The notes under the pieces: generated by a model | Told to the model about the DNA's origin: nothing | The model's input: only the letters and a program-made list of their open reading frames with translations | Databases searched by the model: none | Shown: piece by piece, positions 35,491 to 46,559 of the stretch | Layout of the letters: every line of letters begins with the position of its first letter | Position numbering within the stretch: the stretch's first letter is position 1 | Source of the DNA: Welwitschia mirabilis | Lineage: Eukaryota; Gnetophyta; Gnetopsida; Welwitschiales | Direction: 5' to 3' | NCBI GenBank assembly: GCA_051453625.1 | Contig: JBOZIK010000001.1 | Coordinates: 254,297,151 to 254,361,150, forward strand | Length of the DNA stretch: 64,000 nucleotides | Position numbers and translations under genes: made by a program

Positions 35491-36300
35491 GGTATGCTAT
35501 TAATGCCATTTCCAATTTTCTTTCCTAGAGGCAATTGTGATCTTATTACATGAAGAGAAAAGGACATTAAACTACATAATTTTTCAAAGAATCTTTCAAG
35601 ATATAAATATAGAAGATTTGATCCTCATTAGACATTTAAGCAAGTATTATTACTTTAGTTAAATTGTTAATGAATTTATAGAATTAAAACTTACCAACTA
35701 TATATATTAATTTTTTAATTTAAGGTATTATATTCTCAACATGTAATCACTTATTACATGATGTATAGTAGTTAACGATTGGGATCCATTTACATATAAT
35801 GATGCTAAGGATGAATTACAATTAGAGATTCTTATAAGTTAAGATGCTAGAGTCATGTTTCTAATAAACATATGGTTTAAAGCTATGTTAGTAAATGACC
35901 TAATGGGTGTTATAAAAATCATGATTAATCACCTAGAAAAGAATTTCTTCCATTCAATGTCATGGTTAAATTTGATATCTAAACTAGAGTATCTTTTCCC
36001 CTTTTTCAGAGGTTGAGTAAAATAACTACCTCTCGAACTTACTTGACCTTAATGATTGATAAATCTCAAGGAATAACCCTCTATAAAGCATGTAATTAAT
36101 TAGTCCAAAGGAGATGTGAGGAGTGACTTTTATGGCTCTATTTCAAGTTAATTTCATTTAGTTATTAAAGATATTACATCCCTTCTCTAAAGAAAGATAC
36201 AAAAAATTAACAAAGTATTTCAACTTAAAGAAGTGGATTCAGAAGGAGCATTGTCTTAGCTAGCTTATAATCCTAAAAATAGTTGTCCCCCATAACTTAT
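35491..36300 (+). pseudogene. PIF1-type helicase C-terminal fragment
   Basis: The plus strand reads, with frameshifts, DARVMFLINIWFKAMLVND followed by LMGVIKIM (about 35850-35920), then PFFRG and LTLMIDKSQGITLYKAC (about 36040-36090). These correspond to the C-terminal ARVML/LVNG and HKSQG motifs of PIF1-family DNA helicases. The N-terminal ATP-binding motifs are not found. In plants such fragments usually come from Helitrons, which fuse Rep and helicase, but this one is on the opposite strand from the possible Rep fragment at 31 kb, so they are not one intact element. Confidence 0.65.
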
Positions 36301-36530
36301 CATTTTTGCTATAATTTAATTTTGAATCAAGTCCAATTTAATGATAGATTATATATGTTTTCAATGATAGATTATCTTTTTAATGTTAGCTAGCCATATT
36401 ATTATTTATTACTTCCACTATAATTCTTTATTTTAATGCATGATTTATAATTAACTGAAAAAAATAATTTATGATATTGTTGCAATGTATATTTGTTCAA
36501 ATATAACATCCTTAAGAAAATCCTGAAAAT

Positions 36531-36531
36531 C

Positions 36532-36576
<45 letters not shown>
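36531..36576. repeat. compound (TA)n(CA)n microsatellite
   Basis: About ten TA units pass directly into about thirteen CA units. The open frame across it is a by-product of the repeat. Confidence 0.95.
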
Positions 36577-36579
<3 letters not shown>

Positions 36580-36764
36580 CACAACACAACACACTAATAT
36601 AGATGGAAGTGACCCAAATGTCATAATTCTGTCAGAGGCATAGATGATAAGAAAGAGAATTTATTTCAAATGAAACACTTATATAATATCTAAATAGAAC
36701 AATAATAATGAAAATAAATACACTATGCAAATGAGATGCAAACTCTATTCTAAATGCAGTATCA

Positions 36765-38537
36765 TGTAAATACTTTTAAGATTCAAAGACTTAGTCTAAA
36801 ATTTTACTTAAAATAAATTTTGTTGTTATAGATCCTTAAGCTACTTAAATTATTGCATCTATGTATTTTAAGATTTCTAGTGATGCAATTTTTATTGTAA
36901 AATCTTTATGCAATAATACCTTACATTTTGTAATAGACATAATATTGCCATTGTTGAAAATTCTTATGATTTAATTATAATGCTTCTGATTCAAACTTTA
37001 TAACTCTTACATTTTTATCTTGAGAATAGTTAAACTATAGTTTTTATAAATTTCTCATTATTGTAATATTTGCATGATGGAAATCACTATTTATTGTTAT
37101 GATATAAATGCATCCAGTGGCCTAGCAAGGAATGGAATAAGGGTGGTTATGGAATCTCTACCAACTTTCACCACCTTAATCATCCTCCTTTATGATGTTT
37201 TGTATTCATATATAAATAATCTTTATCAACTTTTGCCACTTTGACCATCCTCTTTATGATGTTTTATCTTCATATTCTTGTAAGCCTTGATATTTCACCA
37301 AACTTGAGTTACAAATAGAAATATCCTCTCTTCTTCCCTTCACATTTATTTTTGGAAAAGCCTTTGCTACTGAACCTTGGATTTTGGATAAGACTTTGAA
37401 CCTTTAAGCCTTTGAATCTTTAGGAGTTCTTGAATATTTCTTTTAGTTTAAGTATGATTCATGTTTTATTTTGATTCCTTCTTGTATGGTTTTATGATTT
37501 TCATTTTCTTTCTTGTATAGTTCTTATGTTCTTTTATTTTATCCTTGAATGGTTATTAGTTTTTCTTTATTTTCTTGCATGATTCTCATCATTTGCATCT
37601 CGATTAATCCCTGCATTGAATAATTATGATATTTGTTTATTTCTTATAAAGTTATTCTTGCTTATTAATGAAGTTTCATTGAGACTACATATATTCCATG
37701 TTAGTATTATCTTAGATACTTTACATCACAACCCTTCCCATCTTATCTAAGTCCTGTAATGAGTTGTTGATTGACTTGTTTTGGTTATTCATGTTGGATG
37801 ATGATTTTTAAATAATAAAACTAAAACTGGCCAAGGTAACCAATTGTTTAGCTTTAGGGAGAGATGCTCTCTGAAGGGAGTCCCAAGGCCAGGGGACCAA
37901 AATTCTAGGATGAATAGGAAAAGTATAACCAATTTACCATTTGTCCCTCCTAGATTATCTACAACTGAATTACTAAAATCTGTTATTATGTAATAGTAAA
38001 GAAAATTAATTTAAATGGAGCCTCGATCTTTTTTGGTCTATTCTTGATATCCTTTTTCACTTGAGAACCATTATCATTTCAACCCTTGTCATGGACCATA
38101 CTAGAAACTGTGAAGGTTACAGTTCTCACACCATGCTATTTGTGTATAATAGGTGGTTGAGTGAAGCATAGAAAAAGATACTTTGTCTTACCTAGGAGGA
38201 TGTTTGAAAATCTTGATTTATTTCACCTTGTGCATGAGAAATTGATAAAATGAAGGGTTTTGTTTGTCCTTGTAACTTGTAATCTATTATATCTTGTGGT
38301 TGAATTTTGAGATATGATATTAATATGAGACTTGTATTTTTCTGGAAATAAAGAAGTATTTATTTTCTTGTGTATTTAAATATTAAATGAGTTATTTATC
38401 TTCTTTACCTTTAAAAGTTACTTAAGGATGTAATGTTGGCATACATATAGATTCATTTGAGAATTATTGACTTGAATATTTAACTCAAGTGTTTGTGAAG
38501 GTTTAAGCCTTTAGTTGTAAAAAACTAGGATGTTACA
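36765..38537 (+). repeat. LTR B, first copy (5' LTR)
   Basis: Its first 1.2 kb aligns with 48963-50138. It ends GGATGTTACA directly before a tRNA-Met primer site, so it is the 5' LTR of a plus-strand element. The start is approximate, set by where the match begins. A sequence TACAAATA at about 37305 is the decayed counterpart of a TATAAATA box in the other copy. It includes the internal motif CTCTCTGAAGGG followed by CCCAAGGCC. Confidence 0.75.
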
Positions 38538-38605
38538 TTTTGGTATTAGAGCTACATAAAGTTTAAAAGTATGACAATCAAGACGTTACATTTTGGTATC
38601 AGAGC
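38538..38605 (+). repeat. duplicated primer-binding sites of element B
   Basis: TTTTGGTATTAGAGC (38538-38552) and TTTTGGTATCAGAGC (38591-38605) are both preceded by GA(T/C)GTTACA, 53 bp apart. The second is a perfect tRNA-Met primer site. A short duplication of the LTR/primer junction is inferred. Confidence 0.8.
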
Positions 38606-39780
38606 ACTAAGATATGATCTCAGTGGAAGTAATTATGCTAAAGCCATTATACATGAGATCCTAAGTTATGATTTCACTGGGTGTAGTAATTATGAAGGCA
38701 TTATACATTCAACATCATAGCTTAGTAGTAATTCTACTAGCATAGTCATTGTTAACTTATTACACATTTGAAAATTAAAACCTAGAGTTGACAGTACATG
38801 CTTTTAATTAGTAGTGTTACATAGGTAACAAGATGCTCTTCTAGAAAATTTATATACTTTTGTCTCCTTACATAAGAAACCATTCATTTGGAGTTTTGGT
38901 TTACATTTAAAATGGAAGTAGGAGGTAATATTTTCATGAGATTTTGTGTTTATTTAAGGAAAGAAGAAAGTAAAATGCAAGATATCAAACAGAAATCAAC
39001 ATAGCTAGAGGTTAAAACACCACAACAAGTAAAGGTAAATCATAACAAATAAAAAATAATAAGAATATGGTTGAGTGTATCTCCATGGGACTCAAGACTA
39101 AAGGCTTCTCATCTTTATAATCTCAACAACATGTCATGTTGAACAAGGATTTTAAAACTTTTTAGGTTAATAAGACCATTCAATAACATAACCATTATGA
39201 TAAGTCGACTATGAAATTCGATGAGAAAAGCAAGTTTGATTCATCGAGCTCTAACGGTCTATGTGATAAGCCTAGTAAAGCGACTAATTCTATGTAGGGC
39301 ATTTGAAAGCCCTTAATCTATTACACTACTTTGAAAAGATACTAAAACCAACATGACTAGTCTCTTTTCTATATCTGTTAGCACTCTTTGATCTTTTCAA
39401 ATCCTAGAGTTCTATGAGTCTCGCATCTACTTTTAGTATATCTCTTATTGTTGTGATAGTGAAAATCTAGAAGAACCAGAAGATGAAGAATGACAACGAG
39501 GCTGAAAAATTATTCGATTGTAGTTTATGTTTCATTACTCATCAATAATTACTTCAATGATGAGGAATGTTCTCAGCTAATTAATATCCACCTTGTAAAT
39601 GAAAGAAGAAATTATGTCCAAGAAAATGAGATTCATCCTCCATGCTAAAGATAAATTAGGTATTTTGAGAAAAGGGGAAAATAGAAATGGATTTGAACCA
39701 AGCGATATTAAGATATGATCTAGGCCTAGAAGAAAAGATGTATGAAATGAAGTTAAATGAGTGAAAAGAGTAAACGTGAG
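38606..39780 (+). other. element B leader or gag region, not recognised
   Basis: It follows the primer site. I can read no gag domain on the plus strand; short Lys/Glu-rich pieces occur near 39470-39640. No other feature is seen. Confidence 0.4.
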
Positions 39781-40046
39781 TGGGAATCTTCAAGAGAATG
39801 GAAATCTATTACAAACCCAATCGTAACTATGCAAAATGTAACATAGGAATTGAAAGTAAGGTGNNNNNNNNNNNNNNNNNNNNNNNNNNNNNNNNNNNNN
39901 NNNNNNNNNNNNNNNNNNNNNNNNNNNNNNNNNNNNNNNNNNNNNNNNNNNNNNNNNNNNNNNTGGGAATTTTCAAGAGAATGGAAATCTATTACAAACC
40001 CCATCGTAACTATGCAAAATGTAACATAGGAATTGAAAGTAAGGTG
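39781..40046 (-). repeat. 83-bp direct repeat either side of a 100-N gap
   Basis: 39781-39863 and 39964-40046 are identical except for two positions and abut the gap 39864-39963 on both sides. This is the signature of two contig ends that overlap but were not merged. Both copies are the inverted (minus) LTR E end. Confidence 0.9.
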
Positions 40047-40366
40047 ACCACTTCGATGTGGTCAGGCCTCCATGTAATTACTTCAAGGGTGATTAGCCTC
40101 CAATAATTACTTCCAGGGTTATTAGCCTCCAAATATAAGAATTCAAGTCTTTATTCCATAATTAACCTTCAATAACCACTTAGAGATGATTAGCATCATG
40201 GAATAAAGATTTGAATTCTTATATTTGGAGGCTAATCATCCTTGAAGTGATTATTAAAGGCTAATCACCCTTGAAGTGATTAAATGGAGGCCTAATCTCC
40301 TCAAAGTGATCACTCTAATTTCAATTCCTATGTTACATTTTGCATAGTTATGAATAGGTTTGTAAC
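39995..40366. repeat. long palindrome made of inverted LTR E ends
   Basis: The left arm 39995-40159 and right arm 40198-40366 are reverse complements at roughly nine positions in ten, with a 38-base centre. The right arm is the 3' part of LTR E in plus orientation, directly before the primer site. The left arm is the same LTR part in minus orientation. Each arm contains two tandem ~30-bp units (ATTACTTCAAGGGTGATTAG and a close variant). A transcript through it would fold into a hairpin. Confidence 0.9.
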
Positions 40367-40367
40367 A

Positions 40368-40384
40368 TTTGGTATCAGAGCCAC
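40368..40384 (+). other. element E primer-binding site
   Basis: TTTGGTATCAGAGCCAC follows the LTR end TTTGTAACA. It is a perfect TGGTATCAGAGC core for tRNA-Met. Confidence 0.88.
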
Positions 40385-40415
40385 GACTCTGTTGACGCAC
40401 ACACAAAAGGTAAAG

Positions 40416-41600
40416 ATGGATGATGAGATGAAGGCTATATTTGAAGGACATGAGTGACAAATTTAAGAGATAAGGTTATCTAATAATACCACTAATACCA
40501 CCATTGAGGCCATTAAATCAATGATTGTTGAATTAAGTCTTCAAATGAGCCATTCGACATCCCAGTTTAGAGAACTTACCAACTTGCAACAAACCTCCAC
40601 TGTTCGTGACTACTAGTATTGCTTTAAATAACTAGCTAATCAGACATCAGGACTAACTAAAGATTTTTGATGAGTTTTTTCATAAGTGGGCTAAAATATG
40701 AATTAAATCATGAAGTCCGCATTTCCAGCTCAAGACTATGACTCAAGGCATTGGATTAGCAAGGCTTAAGGAAGAACAAGTACTTGTCCTATGGAAACAA
40801 AATAAGGTATCCTCCATGGATTCTGATCAAACTCAATAATTAGGGAAAAACACTAACATAGAAAAGAACAAGGCAGGAGTTAAAGATTAGACTTTGGAAA
40901 TAAGGCATAAGGAATCTTGTAGTTCTATCTTGAAGAAAATCAAAGGTGAATCCACTCCATCTAAAGATAAAGATCTTATGAAGAGGGGTAATGATGATGC
41001 TAAAGAAAGTCTTGATGCATAGGCTGAGGGTTATGAATTACCTAAGAGGGATACTAAAAAATTGAATTCACCCAAAGATGCTAATTATTTTGAGTCATAA
41101 AAGAAAGACATTCAAGATCTGAAATTGAAGAAGTAAGATGTTTAAGAACTACAATTTCAGAAGACAAAAACTAAAGGTTTAGAGATGAAGAAGTTTAAGA
41201 CTAATAAGGGCTTAAAATAGTAAAGCCTTATGAAAAATAAAGTGGACAGGATGCAATAGGATGTGGTCTTGATCTTATAGATTCAACTACAAATGCTCAA
41301 GCAAGAATTATAGAGGAAATTAGAAGGACCACGCAATTCAGGGTAAATGATGAAGAGCACCCATAGAATGGCTAGAATAAAAGAGTTGTGTGGGTAATAA
41401 AGAATACTATAGTGTTGAATGTGTTTTTTGGTAAAGGATTTGATCCCCCCAGATAAATACTCTTTAATTTATGTAATAAAGATACAGATGACATAAGGCC
41501 TCTGATATGGGTGGAATTGAAGGCACATGAAAATACCTTTACAATCTCAAGAAGAAGTTCCAAATTGATAACCTTGAGGACAAGGTTGTTTTAAAGGAGA
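40416..41600 (+). pseudogene. element E gag-like ORF remnant
   Basis: It begins MDDEMKAIFEGHE at about 40416 and continues with TTIEAIKSMIVELSLQMS, FRELTNL, then Lys/Glu-rich sequence with many stops up to about 41580. The start and helical N-terminus resemble gag of tRNA-Met-primed gypsy elements. No zinc knuckle is seen. Function is not shown. Confidence 0.45.
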
Positions 41601-41606
41601 ATGAAA

Positions 41607-41923
41607 TGTTGTAACTCCATAATTTATCTCTATAGTTTATGACCATAATATTAGTATAATTTCTACTAATGGCTCCATAATTTATTATTTTAAGTTATTC
41701 CCTTAAAATCCCACATTAATTAGGTATTTTGTTGTAGAGGACCTGTTACCTATAAATAAGTGGGTATTGTAATTCTTTAGCATCATTGAATAAAGACTTG
41801 GGTATTGTAATGATTTAGAATCATTAAATAAGTGATTACATGGAGGCCTGACCCCTTCAAAGTGGTCACCCTACTTTCAATTCCTATGTTATATTTTGCA
41901 TAGTTACAACTGGGTTTGTAACA
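41607..41923 (+). repeat. 3' LTR of element E
   Basis: It starts TGTTGTAACTCC after a purine stretch (TTAAAGGAGAATGAAA) and ends TTTGTAACA. Its right part matches the 5' LTR remnant and the palindrome arms. Confidence 0.82.
41751..41759 (+). promoter_or_regulatory. TATA box in LTR E
   Basis: TATAAATAA lies inside the 3' LTR, roughly midway, the usual place for the LTR promoter. No expression evidence is available. Confidence 0.5.
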
Positions 41924-43352
41924 AAATTGTTCAAGCGTCTATTTTTCAGAGATAGTTTCTAGGATTTAGTAATCCAACGAAAATAATTTTTAACTTATAG
42001 TATAATGGCACAATGGATATAATGCTAAATAGCATGAGGATTCATGAACAAGTGCATTGTTTTTACAATTTTGCATTTTGAAGACCTAAGATCATTTTTG
42101 ATTTGCCTAAGAAGGGAATCAAAAGCATAAATTTTAGTGTTCTAAGTAATGATTATATAATTTTGAGAGAATTAGTTGTTAATACCTAACTCTCCAAAAT
42201 GATATTAAATTTTTCTTTTCTAAATCTTAATAAAGTTTTATTAGGAAACCCCAATGGTGGATTATAGAAGCTTCATCGAGTTCTGTAAGCCCTTGAGAAG
42301 CATTAAATTGGGGATGTGATTTATAAGGCTCCCATTGATTTCTTCACAACTGCGATATTGATGTCTATATTAATGATTAATTACTAGGAGATTTATCAGC
42401 TCCTTGTGGAAATGAATCCTTCCCAATTTTATGTGAAGATTGATAACCTCCATTCTTGTTGATGGATCAAAGCAAGTTGTGCATGCTACAATCTTTTCAC
42501 ATGTGCAATTGCAAGGTCTTCTATATAATATTCTACATAGAAGGTGGTGCAGAAAATCATTAAACAAATTTTGAGATGATGGATACTTCTGTTACTTAAA
42601 GATTAACATGAATACAAGAAATGTCTATGGCTTTGTCTCTAGGAATTATGGCTACTAATATTTACTTAACAAATTAGAATTACAAGAGTGAATTCATTAT
42701 TCAACTATTAAAGATTACTTAGACAACCAATTGATCGCTTGTGTTGGATGAATATGGCATAGTCTTGAATTTTGTTATTCATGGTTATTTCAATAGCATT
42801 TAGAGGAATGTAACAACGTTAGATGATTTGCAAGCAAGTAAATTAAAAGATCAAATATTATTTACAAAGGTATTAAGGACCTTAATTGAACTACTTTGCA
42901 TTATCTGTCCATGTGTAAGTAAGGCCTTAGAGGAAATTTCTTAATTCCGGATGCTTCGTGATTGCAATCATGTCAGTGAAATACTACATAGCAATCCTTT
43001 GTATAATAATTTAAAGGAATAAAATATCTGAGGTATCGCAAGTCTTGTTATTGGCATTGGAATGTCTTCTGATCTACTACATAAGTATTCTTCTTGTGTT
43101 GTGATGCTTGAGCACGCTGAAATTTTTATATTATAAATTTCATATGTAAATTCTTGAAAATAAAAGATAGTGATAAATCTATTAATCTTAGTGACATTTT
43201 TTCTACATTGTTGATAATGGGATCATCATAAAGCTTAAATGTATTATTGAAATCTATGACAAATTGGATATCATAGAGAGTGGAATGGAATGTTTAGTGA
43301 ATGGCTTTAGAACACTAATTTTTGAACTTCAAATAGGTAGAAATCTACATTA
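41924..43352. other. unassigned stretch upstream of carB fragment
   Basis: It lies inside the LTR B interval. The plus strand between about 42590 and 43130 reads as a decayed protein (for example TTLDDLQASKLKDQ and KALEEIS), suggesting a second gene-derived or element-derived piece, but I do not recognise it. The minus-strand frame 42370-42567 shows no domain. Confidence 0.4.
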
Positions 43353-44545
43353 GGTCAGGGCATAGAGTTTGATTACCATTGCTGTCATGCATCATTGGTA
43401 TTATAGGATGTAGAAATAGTTAGTACTAACTATGAGTCAAGTAATAAGCTTTATTGTGAGCCCTTCACAGTGAAGATGTCTTGAGTCTGATCAATCTAGA
43501 AAGGTCTAATGTTATTATTGTATAGTTTGATGAACAGATGCCATTTAATTTGATACTTCTAATAGAAAATTATCTTAATGAGTTTAAGCATAGATCCTTG
43601 AGTGACAAATGTCTCATACATATTTGGCAAATATCTCTTGATTCAATAGATGCAGTAAAGAACTTAGAAAGACTCAATATTAAATGAACTACAAACCAAG
43701 CTATCTTAAGGTGGTATTATTAAGACTGAAAGTGATGCATTAACCATTGTGAGAAGCATTTTATGTTGAGTGGTAGGGTGATGGAAATTATATATAGTAA
43801 TGACAAGTTAAAATATTAGCTAGAAACTATTATTGAAGTGGATCTAAGTAGGCTAGTGCTTATTGATTAATACCTTTCAGATGCTCTTGAGATTGATGTT
43901 AATTCTCTTTCTAATTCCCAAGGAAACATTATTGTTGAGGGTATCATGAAGCACATAAAATAAGAATCTGTGTACTTTGGTGATTTAGCATGTTCTATTC
44001 CAACCAAAATAGCTTCACCTTCATGTTTGTTAACTATTAAGTTATGGATAGTTAAATTAGAGAGCTGGCTCAAATTATGTGGACTATGATATTGCAAATG
44101 TGCAATCACAACTGCCAAGAAAGAAAATCATAGATAGTATCATTTATTTCTAAATCGATTGGTTACTTATTGATACAGTATTGTCAATGTCAGGGATGTC
44201 TCTTCATGAAATTGATTTTACATAGGAGGTTATTTTAAGCGCATACTTCGTGAAGAGCTATGCTCCCATTTGATAAATCTCAAGGTTCTGATATAGTTCT
44301 AGGTCCAGAAATGCATGGTATAGGAGAAGTCATGGGTATTAATTTTAAAGTTAAATTGCTATTTTCAAGAGCATAAATTACAATAAATAAAAAAATACTT
44401 GGTTCTAGCATGATTTTTATAAGTTAAAATAATTTAACAAAGTCACATCTGAAAGTCATGGCAAAAGGTTTGGTTTTGATATTATTTCAACGACTGGTAT
44501 AACACCTATTTTAGAGTGAGAGGCATTCCTGTTGGTAGAATAATA
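43353..44545 (+). pseudogene. carB: carbamoyl-phosphate synthase large subunit, pseudogene fragment
   Basis: The plus-strand reading contains successive segments of the C-terminal half of CarB: GQGIEFDYHCCHASL (43353), CEPFTV, DSIDAVKNLERLN (about 43640), RVMEIIYSNDKL (about 43773), LSDALEIDVNSL and GIMKHIK (43870-43960), GDLACSIPTKIASPSC (43979), MSGMSLHEIDFT (about 44190), VLGPEMHGIGEVMGI (44299), LTKSHLKVMAKG, GFDIISTTGITPILE and RGIPVGRI (to 44545). This covers the second ATP-grasp half and the start of the MGS-like regulatory domain. The working plant enzyme makes carbamoyl phosphate for arginine and pyrimidines in plastids. The copy has many stops and frameshifts and no introns over 1.2 kb. 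The N-terminal half is absent. It is a retrocopy or captured fragment. Confidence 0.92.
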
Positions 44546-46410
44546 ACTCCTACATATATCATTTTTATAATTTATAATGATAAGAGAGTTGAGCTCGTAT
44601 AGACATATGTAAGAAATTAATTTTCCTTTTGTAAAAGATATGGAATATCTTGTGCAAGTGGAAACCTACACTCTCTCTAAAGCTAATAATCTTGTTCTCA
44701 ATATTAACAATGCTATCAATTCTCTTTTCTTAGATCTTCCTTCTAAAAGTAAAATGTTTAATTAGTAAGAGATTGATGAGATTACTGGGATTGGTTATCT
44801 CAATTGCCTCTTCTAATAAAGAAATGATTCTTCCATTTCAACAATTATTCATATTATTTGATGTCATTCAGCACCTTGTAAACATGAATTCTAAAGTGAA
44901 AGTCTAGGAAGTGGGTGAAGATAGACTATAATTACTTTGAATAGTTGTAAGAAAATTTAGATTAGGTGTATTGATGGTACTAATGTGTGTTATCATTTAT
45001 TCCTAAATGAGAGCTTGTAGTTATTTCTAATGACTTTTTCTTGGTATTACCAATTTTAGCTTAATATTTTAATTGGTTATGTAACTTAAGCAATTCCAAG
45101 TCAATCAAACTTCAGGATTATGTTCCTTTTATTTTAGTTATGGGATGATTGCATGCAATTTTGGAAAACTTTTTAGTCATGTTTTACATGCTTTCTTATT
45201 TAGAGATTTCCTGGTTTCTCTACCACTATCCTCTTCTTCTTCACTTCTTGTAAGGCAACTAATGCTTCCTACCTGTATCTATTTGTGCTAACTTATTATA
45301 GAATTCTATATCTACACATTTATCCTAGTATTTTTAAGCTACCCTTGCTTAGGTTTGTGAAGTCTTATCTTTTAATATTGTGATGTTCTTATTACCAAGT
45401 GCATCATGGCCTTACAGTCAGACCTTCATTCTCTTTCAATCGCTCCCATACTTCTTTTTTATTTTGTTAACTAAGACCTAAAGATTTTTGCCTTAGCAAT
45501 TACATTAGAATTCTCATTCTTCAGTTTCTTGCCTTCCTTATGATGAATCCTAAATTGTTTGTTTCCTATAGATTTCAGATCTAAGATTTTCTGCCAAATC
45601 AATCAATTGACCATTATTAACCTTTGAATTTTAGATCATTTTATTCTGTAGGGTAAGATCTTTTTGCAAATATTATTTATTTACATGCTTAATTTTAATG
45701 CTATAATTAGGATATAGGGGTGCTACTCTCTATTTTAAAATCAAATCCTGAGAAGTTTTGTAGTAATGGACCTATTCCATCAAAGAAGTAGTATGTAGCT
45801 TACAGGTTCACCTCTAAGGCTAGTAATCCAAATACATGATTATTAAGATAGTAATCTTTATCTTTTCCAAGCTTGCAATCTTCTAGAAAGCTTGGAATAT
45901 AAATGCTTGTGAAGAAGCCAAATAGGTTATTTTGGATCCCCAAAAGAAAAGGTTAATTTTGGATCTGAGAACATTGACTTTATAGCAACATAACATAGCA
46001 TAACTTGTAGCTTCTTCATAATCATGTAAGCCCCTTAAAGACTATAATATCTATAGTAACAAAATTAACAAGCCTAGATCTATGATTTTTATCAAGATGA
46101 ATATCACCATAATTCAGTTAAACACTTAGACCCTTGTGCACAAAAACCTCCCCTCTAACCTCACTGAAAAACATTTCATATATGCTCCAAAAATTACCAT
46201 ACTATTCAAGTAATACATGTGATTCTTTTTTTTGAAATGTTTGTTGTGAAGAGTGGTAGAATATCAATGCTATGTTATTGTATTAGTAGCTAAGATGGAT
46301 ATGGAAGATAGCAACTGAGGTGAACAAAGAGGTAAAGTACTAAGAACCATTGTGTTAGTGAGTTGGACCTCCTTTCTTTAGAAGCCATCATACCTTGCCC
46401 TCTTATTAAT
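44546..46410. other. unassigned stretch downstream of carB fragment
   Basis: No domain is recognised on either strand. The rest of the MGS-like domain is not readable after 44545. Pyrimidine-rich plus-strand stretches occur at 45180-45250. It may be decayed interior of element B. Confidence 0.4.
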
Positions 46411-46413
46411 TTT

Positions 46414-46441
46414 GGGTTGGGGGGCGAGAGGGGGTGTGGGG
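46414..46441 (+). other. G-rich tract with G-quadruplex pattern
   Basis: The tract reads GGGTTGGGGGGCGAGAGGGG then GTGTGGGG: four G-runs of three or more separated by 2-5 bases. It is exceptional in this AT-rich window and lies just beyond the 3' end of the LINE fragment, on the opposite strand. Confidence 0.75.
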
Positions 46442-46559
46442 AAGAAATTTACAAAAGAAAATACCTTAGCAGAGCCCAAGAAGGATAGAAAGTAACCACA
46501 CCCCGAGAGGACTAATATACTTAGGGATTAAAAAAAAGGACTAAAAAGCACTAAGCTTC

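Larger units (their letters stand above)
40198..41923 (+). mobile_element. element E: small gag-only LTR element
   Basis: A truncated 5' LTR (40198-40367), a primer site (40368-40384), a ~1.2-kb interior and a 3' LTR (41607-41923) make a non-autonomous element. The interior has a gag-like start and, just before the 3' LTR, a short acidic segment reading EDKVVLKENEM, as found at the end of plant gypsy polyproteins, but no protease, RT or integrase. It resembles the gag-only (TR-GAG) or LARD class. The 5' LTR's left part is replaced by the palindrome, so no target duplication can be read. It sits between the two LTR B copies. Confidence 0.75.

Noticed and set aside
36402-36587. Frame with repeated Val-Cys and Tyr-Ile
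   Set aside because: It is a translation of the TA/CA microsatellite.
39753-40106. Frames on both strands across the 100-N gap
   Set aside because: They join two copies of the inverted LTR E end through N and have no domain.
43867-44118. 83-codon minus-strand frame
   Set aside because: It is antisense to the carB fragment, whose plus-strand reading is convincingly conserved.
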